The notes under the pieces are model-generated. The model did no database searches. It was given only the letters and a program-made list of their open reading frames with translations, and had not been told where the DNA came from. Shown one piece after another: positions 55,297 to 63,266 of a stretch of 64,000 nt of DNA. A program made the position numbers and the translations under genes. How positions within the stretch are numbered: the stretch's first letter is position 1; each line of letters starts with the position of its first letter. Source of the DNA: Actinomadura latina NBRC 106108 (GTDB taxonomy: Bacteria; Actinomycetota; Actinomycetes; Streptosporangiales; Streptosporangiaceae); assembly GCF_001552195.1 (NCBI RefSeq), contig NZ_BCQS01000019.1:1-64000 (forward strand). The letters run 5' to 3'.

Positions 55297-56373
55297 TCAG
55301 GAGGTCATGCAGTGCGGTTCGAGGTCCGTCGCCGAACTCGGGGCGTTGACCGTGAACCCGAACGTCGCCGAGGCGCCGACGGCCAGCGCGCCGTTCCAGG
55401 CCGCGTTCTTCACCGTGACGTCCGGACCGGACTGCGTGTAGGTGCCGTTCCACAGGCTGCCGACCGTCTCGCCGTTGGCGAAGGTGAAGTGCGCCATCCA
55501 GCCGTTGAGCGGCAGCGTGCCGGTGTTGGTGACCTTGATCTCGCCCTGGTAGCCGCCGCCCCAGCTGTTGATGGACTGGTAGTCGGCGGTGCACACCATG
55601 CCGGGCGTGCCGGGCGGGTCCGTGGGATCGGTGGGCGGATCGGTCGGGTCGCCGTCGCCCTCGCCGACGCCGGTCACCTCGCCGTTGCCGCCGTCGAACA
55701 CGACGTCGGAGCAGCCGTAGAACGTCTCGTTGCTGTCCGAGCGCTGCCACACGGTGTAGATGATGTGGCGTCCGCTCTTGCCGGACGGCAGCTGGGCGTT
55801 CCAGTGGTAGTAGGCGTCCTCGTTGCCCGGCGACCCGACGCTCGCCGGGTCGGTGGCGCTGTAGAACGGCTCGCTCTCCAGGTCGTCCCAGCTGAGCGGC
55901 CGGGTCGGACTCCAGGTGTCCTTGGTGATGTAGGTACGGAACGTTCCCGGGTGCGCCGCCCACTTGTTGAACCTGAACTCCATGGTCGCGCCCGACGTCA
56001 GGTGCGTGACCGGCCAGTCGTCGCGGGCCAGGTCGTAGCCGCTGAAGTCGTACACGACCGCGCCGCCGCTGCACAGGTTCCCGTCCGGGATGAAGCCGCG
56101 GGTGCGGCCGGCGCCGTCCGAGCGGAGCACGGCGAACCAGTTGTAGAGCGAGTTCGGGCCGCTCTGCGCGACCGCCGCCGCGCAGGCCGGGTTGTGCGGG
56201 ACGATCTGCCCGCTCGCGGTCAGCCCGTCCTTCCAGCACAGGTACGTGCGGCTTCCCGGCATCATCATCGCGCCGTGCGCGGACGCCGGCGCGGCCGTCA
56301 GCAGCGCGCCGGCGAGCATGGCGGGGCCGAGTACCGCCCCCGCCAGCAGCGCTCTTCGTCGTCGCTTTCCCAT
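55297..56373 (-). CDS. AA10 lytic polysaccharide monooxygenase with CBM2
   Basis: A 358-residue copper enzyme that oxidatively cleaves crystalline cellulose. The signal peptide ends at ASA, leaving His33 as the mature N-terminus (HGAMMMPGSR), the first ligand of the copper histidine brace; the second is the His in WAAHPGTF. An Asp/Pro/Thr linker (about 228-253) joins a C-terminal CBM2 (about 255-357), the architecture of the Thermobifida E8-type LPMO. The ATG at 56373 is the best fit, but its ribosome binding site is close; an in-frame GTG at 56388 is possible. No CelR box lies upstream. Confidence 0.94.
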   Translation of the reverse strand: MGKRRRRALLAGAVLGPAMLAGALLTAAPASAHGAMMMPGSRTYLCWKDGLTASGQIVPHNPACAAAVAQSGPNSLYNWFAVLRSDGAGRTRGFIPDGNLCSGGAVVYDFSGYDLARDDWPVTHLTSGATMEFRFNKWAAHPGTFRTYITKDTWSPTRPLSWDDLESEPFYSATDPASVGSPGNEDAYYHWNAQLPSGKSGRHIIYTVWQRSDSNETFYGCSDVVFDGGNGEVTGVGEGDGDPTDPPTDPTDPPGTPGMVCTADYQSINSWGGGYQGEIKVTNTGTLPLNGWMAHFTFANGETVGSLWNGTYTQSGPDVTVKNAAWNGALAVGASATFGFTVNAPSSATDLEPHCMTS

Positions 56374-56490
56374 CGTCCTCCCGTCCACGGGGTGAGCAGA
56401 GTCCTGTCCAACCGGAAGCTAACTCCGCGTCGGCCGGCCCCGGAACGGCCCTTTCAGCCTTTCATCCGGGGCCCGGGAGGACAGGACCAT

Positions 56491-56518
56491 ACGGCCCGGA
56501 CGAGGTCGTCCGGGCCGT
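56491..56518 (-). terminator. Terminator after the sugar transporter operon
   Basis: A 12-bp perfect stem (ACGGCCCGGACG with CGTCCGGGCCGT) and 4-nt loop, 17 bp after the second permease stop. It separates the transporter operon from the LPMO gene on the same strand. Confidence 0.85.
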
Positions 56519-56534
56519 CCCCCGTGACGGGCGC

Positions 56535-57362
56535 TCAGCCCTTCGTGGCGCCGGCGGTGAGGCCTCCGATCAGCTGGCGCTCGGCGACGGCGTAGAACGC
56601 CAGCGCGGGGACCATCGCCAGCACGATGTAGGCGATGACGAGCGCGTAGTTCGTCGAGTACTGCCCCTGGAACTGCTGGATGCCGACGGGGATCGTCTGC
56701 CATTTGGGGTCGGCCAGCACCAGCAGCGGCAGGAAGAAGTTGTTCCAGCTCGTCACGATGGCGAGGACCGACACGGTGCCGAGGGCGGGCCGCGCCATCG
56801 GCAGCAGGATGCGCCAGAAGAACCCGAACCTGGAGCAGCCGTCCATGATGGCGGCCTCCTCCAGTTCCGCGGGGATCGTCCGGAAGAACGACCGCAGGAT
56901 GATGATCGTGACGGGCAGCGCGAACGCGGCCTGCGGCAGGACGATGCCGAGCGGGTTGTCCAGCAGCCCGAACGAGCGCAGCAGGACGAACAGCGGCAGC
57001 ACCGCGACCGCGGGCGGGAACATCAGCCCCAGCGCGAACAGGGTGAAGAAGAACTCCCTGCCCCGGAACGCGTAGCGGGCGAACGCGAACGCCGCCAGCG
57101 CCGACACCGCGACCGTGATCAGCGTCGTGGCGACCGCGATCAGGATGCTGTTGCTGATCTGCCGCCAGAAGTCGCCGGACGACAGGATGCCCGTGTAGTT
57201 CGAGACCTTCCAGTCGTCGGGCAGTCCGAACGGGTCGGCGGTGAGGTCTCCGGTGGTCTTGAACCCGGAGATCACCGCGTACAGCAGCGGGACGACGATG
57301 AAGGAGCCGAGCACCCAGACCATGGCGTGCCTGGACATGCTCCGCGCGAGGGTCGTTCTCAT
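56535..57362 (-). CDS. Oligosaccharide ABC transporter permease (MalG type)
   Basis: A 275-residue permease with six hydrophobic segments and the family EAA loop (ELEEAAIMDGCSRFGFFWRILLP). It pairs with the permease upstream by ATGA overlap. The context of GH3 and GH43 enzymes and the LacI gene suggests uptake of xylobiose or other xylo-oligosaccharides, as in the bxl systems of Streptomyces. Confidence 0.92.
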   Translation of the reverse strand: MRTTLARSMSRHAMVWVLGSFIVVPLLYAVISGFKTTGDLTADPFGLPDDWKVSNYTGILSSGDFWRQISNSILIAVATTLITVAVSALAAFAFARYAFRGREFFFTLFALGLMFPPAVAVLPLFVLLRSFGLLDNPLGIVLPQAAFALPVTIIILRSFFRTIPAELEEAAIMDGCSRFGFFWRILLPMARPALGTVSVLAIVTSWNNFFLPLLVLADPKWQTIPVGIQQFQGQYSTNYALVIAYIVLAMVPALAFYAVAERQLIGGLTAGATKG

Positions 57363-58351
57363 CGGCGGCCTCCCGCGGAGGTGACGGCGCCCTGCAGGTC
57401 GCGGCGGAGCGCGTACCGCTGGTAGATCAGGGAGAAGATCATGCTGATCACGAACATGGCCACGCTGATCGCGCTCGCGTAGCCCATCTGGTAGCGCTTG
57501 AAGCCGAACTGGAACATGGTGACGGCCATCGTCTCCGTGGAGTGCGTCGGCCCGCCCGTCGTGGTGACCCATACGAGGTCGAAGAGCTGGATCGAGCCGA
57601 TGACGGACAGGAACACGCTGATCCGCAGGGTCGGGGCGAGCAGCGGCAGCGTGACGCTGCGGAACCGCCGCCACGGTCCGGCCCCGTCGATCGAGGCGGC
57701 CTCCAGCACCTCCGACGGGACGCCCTGCAGCCCGGCGAGGTAGATCATCATGTGGAAGCCGAAGTACTTCCACGTCATGACGGCGAACAGGGTGGGCAGC
57801 GCGGTGCCGGGGTCGGCGAACCACTTGCCGGCGAGGTCGCCGACCAGCGGCAGGCCCCCGACGAGCTGGTCGGCCAGCCCGTCGCCCGGCAGGAAGATGA
57901 TGCCGAACAGGACGCCGGCGATGACCTCGGACAGGATGTAGGGCGCGAAGAAGACGGCCCGGTACACCGCCCGGCCGCGCATCTTCTGGTTCAGCAGGAC
58001 GGCGGTGCCGAGCGCGATCGGCAGCTGGACGGCGATCGAGAACACGACCAGCAGCAGGCCGCGCCAGAGGTCGCCGCGGAAGACCGGGTCGTCGGCGAGC
58101 TTGCGGTAGTTGCCGAGGCCGGCGAAGTCCTCGGGCTTGCCGAAGCCGCCCCAGTCGAAGAAGCTCGTGTAGAACGCGACGAAGATCGGGATCAGGACGA
58201 AGAAGAAGAACAGCAGCAGGGCCGGCAGCAGGAACCAGGTGGTGGACGCCCAGCCGCGCACCCGCGCCCCCATCGACGCCTGGGGGCCCCGCTTGCGCGG
58301 GGCCCGGACGGCGTGCCGCGGCCGATTCTCGGTCGTGGCGGACAATGTCAT
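57359..58351 (-). CDS. Oligosaccharide ABC transporter permease (MalF type)
   Basis: A 330-residue permease with a polar N-terminus of about 35 residues, six hydrophobic segments and the EAA loop (EVLEAASIDGAGPWRRFRSVTLP). Forms the channel with the second permease. No ATPase gene is in the operon, so a shared MsiK-type ATPase encoded elsewhere is likely. The start overlaps the binding-protein stop (ATGA). Confidence 0.92.
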   Translation of the reverse strand: MTLSATTENRPRHAVRAPRKRGPQASMGARVRGWASTTWFLLPALLLFFFFVLIPIFVAFYTSFFDWGGFGKPEDFAGLGNYRKLADDPVFRGDLWRGLLLVVFSIAVQLPIALGTAVLLNQKMRGRAVYRAVFFAPYILSEVIAGVLFGIIFLPGDGLADQLVGGLPLVGDLAGKWFADPGTALPTLFAVMTWKYFGFHMMIYLAGLQGVPSEVLEAASIDGAGPWRRFRSVTLPLLAPTLRISVFLSVIGSIQLFDLVWVTTTGGPTHSTETMAVTMFQFGFKRYQMGYASAISVAMFVISMIFSLIYQRYALRRDLQGAVTSAGGRR

Positions 58352-59646
58352 TGGCTCTTTGCCGCCTTGGTGACCGACTCGGTGACCTGCTGAGGCGTCT
58401 TCTTGCCGCCGATCAGCGCCGCGACGCTGTCATTGACCTCCTGCCCGACCGCGGGCGGGAACGCCTGGTCGAGGTAGAGCTGGAACCCGGTGGAGCTGTT
58501 CAGCGCGTCGGCGACGAGCCTGCGGTTCTTGTCGAGCTCGCTCTCGGCGCCCTTGACGACCGGCATGAACGCGCCCGAGGAGACGAGCTTGCGCTCGTTC
58601 TCGTTGTTCACCAGGAAGGCCAGGAAGTCGATGGCCTCCTTGGGGGCGTCCTTGCTGAGCGCGTGCCCGTTGCCGCCGCCGAACACCTCGGTCGCCTGGC
58701 CCTGGCCGCCCTCCACGGTCGGGAAGGGGAACCAGCCGAGGTCGTCGCCGAGGTCCTTGCCGGAGGCGTCCTTCTCCACCGCGGGCGCCCACTGCCCCAT
58801 CAGCTCCATGGCGGCCTTGCCGGCGCCCATGGTCGCGGCCTGCCCGCCGGGCGCGTCGTAGCCGGCGTTCTGGAAGCCCTTCTGGAAGGGCTGCAGGTCG
58901 GCGAGCTCCTTGACCTTCTGGCCGGCGGAGACGAAGGCGGCGCCGCTGAAGTCGTTGTTCTGCTGGGCCTGCTGCAGGGCGGACAGACCGCCGATGCGCA
59001 TCGCGAGGTAGGCCCAGTAGTACATCTCGGGCCACTTGTCCTTGCCGGCGATCGCGATGGGGGTGACCCCGGCGCTCTTGAGCTTGCGGACGGCGTCCAG
59101 GTACTCCGTCCAGGTCTTGGGGGTGTCCTTGATGCCGGCCCTCTTGAAGAGCGCCTTGTTGTACCAGAAGCCGACTCCGCCCATGTCGTACGGGATGGCG
59201 TAGGTCTTGCCGTCGAACTGGTACGGCTTCTGCGACACCGGCGTCAAGGTGCTCAGGACGGCGGCGCCGTCGGAGGTGACGTCCTTCACCAGGCCGGCGT
59301 CGATCTGCTGCTTGAGGACGCCCCCGCCCCAGGTCACGAAGATGTCCGGCAGCTTGCCGGAGGCGGTGAGCGCCGTCATCTTCGACTTGAACGCCTCGTT
59401 CTCCAGGTTGGTGAGCTTGATCTTGACGTCCGGGTGCGCCGCCTCGTAGGCCTTCGCGATCTGCGGGTACAGCGTCTTGGACGGCTCGGTCGTCGCGATG
59501 TCCATCCACTCGATGGTGACCTTGCCGCCTCCGGAGCCGGAGCCGGAGTCGCCGCAGGCGACGAGGAGGGGTGCTGCGGTGACCACCACGGCGCCCGCGG
59601 AGACTGCGGTCAGGAACGAACGGCGCGACAGGTGTGGAATGCCCAT
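58348..59646 (-). CDS. Oligosaccharide-binding lipoprotein (Tat-type signal)
   Basis: A 432-residue family 1 solute-binding protein. The N-terminus has twin arginines (SRRSFLT) and a lipobox with Cys31 (LLVACG), so it is probably exported folded by Tat and lipid-anchored. It delivers an oligosaccharide to the permeases. It is first in the operon, behind a good promoter and candidate LacI operator. GGAGG precedes the ATG. The ligand, probably a xylo-oligosaccharide, is inferred from the neighbouring enzymes. Confidence 0.93.
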   Translation of the reverse strand: MGIPHLSRRSFLTAVSAGAVVVTAAPLLVACGDSGSGSGGGKVTIEWMDIATTEPSKTLYPQIAKAYEAAHPDVKIKLTNLENEAFKSKMTALTASGKLPDIFVTWGGGVLKQQIDAGLVKDVTSDGAAVLSTLTPVSQKPYQFDGKTYAIPYDMGGVGFWYNKALFKRAGIKDTPKTWTEYLDAVRKLKSAGVTPIAIAGKDKWPEMYYWAYLAMRIGGLSALQQAQQNNDFSGAAFVSAGQKVKELADLQPFQKGFQNAGYDAPGGQAATMGAGKAAMELMGQWAPAVEKDASGKDLGDDLGWFPFPTVEGGQGQATEVFGGGNGHALSKDAPKEAIDFLAFLVNNENERKLVSSGAFMPVVKGAESELDKNRRLVADALNSSTGFQLYLDQAFPPAVGQEVNDSVAALIGGKKTPQQVTESVTKAAKSQ

Positions 59647-59687
59647 GATGGCCTCCTGGATCGGGGGGTGGGCTTGGCCTGGGAGGG

Positions 59688-59732
59688 ACGGAGCGGGACC
59701 GCTCCGCTTCGAAAGTTTTCGAAAGTCTTCGA
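59688..59732. promoter_or_regulatory. Candidate LacI-type operator region of the sugar operon
   Basis: A perfect 18-bp inverted repeat, CGGAGCGG-GA-CCGCTCCG (59688-59705), is followed by a cluster of TTCGAAAG/TTTTCGAAAG elements like the GAAA-rich sites of streptomycete xylan regulators. It lies just downstream of the predicted transcription start, a good place for repression. Confidence 0.65.
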
Positions 59733-59750
59733 GCTTGCCGTTGCCGTGGA

Positions 59751-59779
59751 ACTCTAAGAAAGGCCCACCCCAGGGTCAA
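59751..59779 (-). promoter_or_regulatory. Sigma-70-type promoter of the binding-protein operon
   Basis: On the minus strand TTGACC (59774-59779) and TAGAGT (59751-59756) with a 17-bp spacer, reading toward the binding-protein gene. Confidence 0.72.
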
Positions 59780-59843
59780 GGGGTCAGCGCCTGTTGACCT
59801 AAATGAAATGTTGAGAAGTCCGATACGGGGGCTAGGAGTGAGC

Positions 59844-59874
59844 GAAACATTGCGATACTGTTCGCAATCGTTTC
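59844..59874. promoter_or_regulatory. Candidate operator in front of the LacI gene
   Basis: Nested inverted repeats: ATTGCGA and TCGCAAT (59849-59855, 59862-59868) inside GAAAC and GTTTC (59844-59848, 59870-59874). It lies about 20 bp before the GTG start, so it may serve autoregulation. Confidence 0.6.
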
Positions 59875-59892
59875 CTCGGGGAGGAGTGAAGC

Positions 59893-60948
59893 GTGCCCGT
59901 GCGCACCACCGACGAGATGCCGGACCCGCCGTCCCGGCCCACCCTGGCGCTGATCGCCTCGAAGGCGGGGGTGTCCCCCGCGACGGTCTCCAAGGTCCTC
60001 AACGGCCGCACCGACGTGGCCGCCGCGACCCGCGAGCGGGTGGAGGCGCTGCTGCGCACCCACAACTACCCGGGCCCGGGCGGCTCCCGCCGGGCCCGCA
60101 GGTCCGGCCTGATCGACCTGGTCCTGGCCGGCCTGGACAGCCCGTGGGCGGTCGAGATCATGCGCGGCGTGGAGGGCGAGTGCGCCGAGCACGGCACCGG
60201 CGTCGTCGTCTCGCTGGTCCGCGAGGACGACGCCCGGCCGCCGAGCTGGCAGAACCTGCCCGCGCTGCACCACAGCGACGGCGTCATCCTGGTCACGTCC
60301 CGGATGACCCGCCGCCAGCGCGAGCAGCTGGAGCGGGCCGGTGTCGCGCTCGTGCTGGTCGACCCGGTGAACCTGCCGGACACCGAGATCGCCAGCGTCG
60401 GCGCCACCAACTGGGCCGGCGGCCTCGCCGCCACCGAGCACCTGATCGAGCTCGGCCACCGCCGCATCGCGATGGTCGGCGGCCCGGCCGACATGCTCTG
60501 CACCCAGGCCCGCGTGGACGGCTACCGGACGGCGCTGGAGCGCGCCGGGATCGAGGTCGACAAGGACCTCGTCCGCTACGGCGACTTCCACCACCGCGGC
60601 GGTTTCGCCCGCACCCGCGAGCTGCTGGAGCTGCCCGAACCGCCGACGGCGATCTTCGCGGGCAGCGACGAGCAGGCCATGGGCGCCTACCAGGCGGCCC
60701 GGCTCGCCGGCCTGCGCATCCCCGAGGACCTGAGCGTCGTCGGCTTCGACGACCTGCCCACCTGCGAGTGGCTCTCGCCGCCGCTGACGACCGTCCGGCA
60801 GCCGCTGGAGGAGATGGGCCGCGTCGCGGCCCGCACCCTGCTGCAGCTGCTGGACGGCCGCCCCCCGCTGACCCCGCGCGTGGAGCTGGCCACCGACCTG
60901 CGTGTCCGTGCCTCCACCGCCCCGCCGCCCCCCTCGGAGGAACGATGA
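59893..60948 (+). CDS. LacI-family regulator of the xylo-oligosaccharide genes
   Basis: A 351-residue repressor. The helix-turn-helix (about 17-42; LALIASKAGVSPATVSKVLNG) is followed by a sugar-binding domain with VVGFDDLPTCEWLSPPLTTVRQP, typical of the family. Similar to BxlR/XylR-like regulators by context. It is divergent from the ABC transporter and overlaps the GH3 gene (ATGA), so it controls both sides. GTG start at 59893 follows GGAGGAG. Confidence 0.9.
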   Translation: MPVRTTDEMPDPPSRPTLALIASKAGVSPATVSKVLNGRTDVAAATRERVEALLRTHNYPGPGGSRRARRSGLIDLVLAGLDSPWAVEIMRGVEGECAEHGTGVVVSLVREDDARPPSWQNLPALHHSDGVILVTSRMTRRQREQLERAGVALVLVDPVNLPDTEIASVGATNWAGGLAATEHLIELGHRRIAMVGGPADMLCTQARVDGYRTALERAGIEVDKDLVRYGDFHHRGGFARTRELLELPEPPTAIFAGSDEQAMGAYQAARLAGLRIPEDLSVVGFDDLPTCEWLSPPLTTVRQPLEEMGRVAARTLLQLLDGRPPLTPRVELATDLRVRASTAPPPPSEER

Positions 60949-63266
60949 CCGAAGCCGTCCCGGCCGCGAGCGCGACCCGCGAGCCCTGGCAGGACCCCGG
61001 GTCGCCGGTCGCCGAGCGGGTCGCCGACCTGCTGGCCCGGATGACGCCGGAGGAGAAGGCGGGGCAGCTCGCCGGGTTCTGGGCGATGCCCGCCGAACCG
61101 GGCGAGCCCGTGGCCCCGATGGAGGACGACTCGAACGAGACCGCCCCGTCCCTGGAGGAGGTCATCGACCGCGGCCTCGGCCAGCTCACCCGCGTGTTCG
61201 GGACCTCTCCCGTCCCGGCCGCCGAGGGCGCCGCGCGGCTCCGCGAGCTGCAGCGCATGGTCTCCGCCGGCAACCGGTTCGGCATCCCGGCGATGGCGCA
61301 CGAGGAGTGCCTCAACGGGTTCATGACGTGGGGCGCCACCGTGTTCCCCAGCCCGCCCGCGTGGGGCGCCACCTTCGACCCCGGCCTCGTCGGCGAGATG
61401 GCCGCCGCGATCGGGTCCAGCATGCGGGCGGCCGGCGTCCACCAGGGCCTCGCGCCCGTCCTGGACGTCGTCCGCGACGCCCGCTGGGGCCGGACGGAGG
61501 AGTGCATCGGCGAGGACCCGTATCTCGTCGGGGTCCTCGGCACGGCCTACGTGAGGGCCATGGAACGGTCCGGCATCGTCACGACGCTGAAGCACTTCGC
61601 CGGCTACTCCGCCTCCCGCGCGGGCCGGAACATGGCGCCGACGCCGATCGGGCCGCGCGAGTTCGCCGACATCGTCCTCGAACCGTTCGTCATGGCGCTG
61701 CGCGACGGCGGCGCCCGCTCGGTCATGCACTCCTACACCGACGTCGACGCGATGCCCGCCGCCGCCGACGAGCGGCTGCTGACCGGGCTGCTGCGCGACG
61801 AGCTGGGCTTCACCGGCATCGTCGTCGCCGACTACTTCGGGATCTCGTTCCTGGAGACCCGGCACCGGGTGGCCGGGTCGCGGGGCGAGGCCGGCGCCCT
61901 CGCGCTGCGCGCCGGGATCGACGTGGAGCTGCCGACCGTCCGCTGCTACGGCGAGCCGCTGCTGGAGCTCGTCCGGTCGGGCGCCGTCCCGGAGGAGCTG
62001 CTGGACCGGGCCGCCGGCCGGGTGCTCACGATGAAGGCCGAGCTCGGCCTGCTCGACGGCGTGCCCGCCGGCGGGGACGGGGCGGCGCTGGACTTCGACC
62101 CGCCCGAGCACCGCGCGCTCGCGCGCCGGCTGGCCGAGGAGTCGGTCGTCCTGCTGGCCAACGACGGCGTGCTGCCGCTGCGGTCCGGCGACGGGGTCGT
62201 GGTGACGGGCCCGCTCGCGGAGGACCCCTTCGGGATGATGGGCTGCTACACGTTCCCGAGCCACGTCGGCCGCCAGCACCCGGAGCTGCCGCTCGGCGTG
62301 GACATCCCGGCGGTGGCGGACGCGCTGCGCGCCGAGCTGCCCGGCGTCCGGGTGGCGGGCTCGAAGGACGTGCTCGTCGCGGACGACGCCGACATCGAGG
62401 CCGCCGTCGCCGCGGCGCGGGACGCCGAGGTGTGCGTGCTCGTGCTCGGCGACCGGGCGGGGCTGTTCGGCCGCGGCACGTCCGGTGAGGGCTGCGACGT
62501 CGAGACGCTCGCGCTGCCGGGCCGGCAGGCCGAGCTGGCCGAGGCGGTCCTGGGCACCGGCACGCCGACGGTCGTCGTGATGCTGACCGGCCGTCCCTAC
62601 GCCATCGAGGGCGTCGCCGACCGCGCCGCCGCCGTGGTGCAGGCGTTCTTCCCCGGTGAGGAGGGCGGACGCGCGGTCGCGGGCGTCCTCGCCGGACGGG
62701 TCGATCCGTCCGGGCGGATGCCGATCAGTGTGCCGCGCCGCGCGTCCGGCCCGCCGGTCACCTACCTGCGCTCGCCGATGGACGGCGGGCACGACTGGAG
62801 CACGGTCGACCCCGTCCCGCTCTACCCGTTCGGCTACGGGCTGACCTGGACGACGTTCGAGTACGAGGACCTCGAGGTCGGCGGGCGCGCCGCCACCGAC
62901 GGGACCGTCACGGTCAGCGCCGTCGTCCGCAACACCGGCGGCCGGGCCGGCACCGAGGTCGCCCAGCTGTACCTGTCCGATCCGGTCGCGTCGGTGGTGC
63001 GGCCGGCGCGCTGGCTGGCCGGGTGGGCCCGGGTCCGGCTGGAACCCGGCGAGGCGGCCCGGATCGAGTTCGAGGTGCACGCCGACCGGACCGCCTTCAC
63101 CGGGCCGGACCTGCGCCGCATCGTCGAGCCCGGCGCCGTCGAGGTCGCGGTGGGGCGGTCGAGCGCCGACCTGCCGCTGCAGGGCTCCTTCACGCTGGAC
63201 GGCCCCGTCCGGGAACTCGGCCCGGACCGCGTCCTCACCGTCCCGGTGGAGGTGACGCCGCTTTGA
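60945..63266 (+). CDS. GH3 beta-glycosidase (beta-xylosidase/beta-glucosidase)
   Basis: A 773-residue cytoplasmic enzyme without signal peptide. The N-terminal GH3 barrel contains KHFAGYSASRAGRN and the nucleophile Asp296 (VVADYFG). A middle alpha/beta sandwich and a C-terminal fibronectin-III-like domain follow. It would hydrolyse imported oligosaccharides from non-reducing ends. The linkage specificity is not clear from sequence; linkage to GH43 and the transporter favours xylo-oligosaccharides, similar to BxlA. The start overlaps the LacI stop. Confidence 0.93.
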   Translation: MTEAVPAASATREPWQDPGSPVAERVADLLARMTPEEKAGQLAGFWAMPAEPGEPVAPMEDDSNETAPSLEEVIDRGLGQLTRVFGTSPVPAAEGAARLRELQRMVSAGNRFGIPAMAHEECLNGFMTWGATVFPSPPAWGATFDPGLVGEMAAAIGSSMRAAGVHQGLAPVLDVVRDARWGRTEECIGEDPYLVGVLGTAYVRAMERSGIVTTLKHFAGYSASRAGRNMAPTPIGPREFADIVLEPFVMALRDGGARSVMHSYTDVDAMPAAADERLLTGLLRDELGFTGIVVADYFGISFLETRHRVAGSRGEAGALALRAGIDVELPTVRCYGEPLLELVRSGAVPEELLDRAAGRVLTMKAELGLLDGVPAGGDGAALDFDPPEHRALARRLAEESVVLLANDGVLPLRSGDGVVVTGPLAEDPFGMMGCYTFPSHVGRQHPELPLGVDIPAVADALRAELPGVRVAGSKDVLVADDADIEAAVAAARDAEVCVLVLGDRAGLFGRGTSGEGCDVETLALPGRQAELAEAVLGTGTPTVVVMLTGRPYAIEGVADRAAAVVQAFFPGEEGGRAVAGVLAGRVDPSGRMPISVPRRASGPPVTYLRSPMDGGHDWSTVDPVPLYPFGYGLTWTTFEYEDLEVGGRAATDGTVTVSAVVRNTGGRAGTEVAQLYLSDPVASVVRPARWLAGWARVRLEPGEAARIEFEVHADRTAFTGPDLRRIVEPGAVEVAVGRSSADLPLQGSFTLDGPVRELGPDRVLTVPVEVTPL

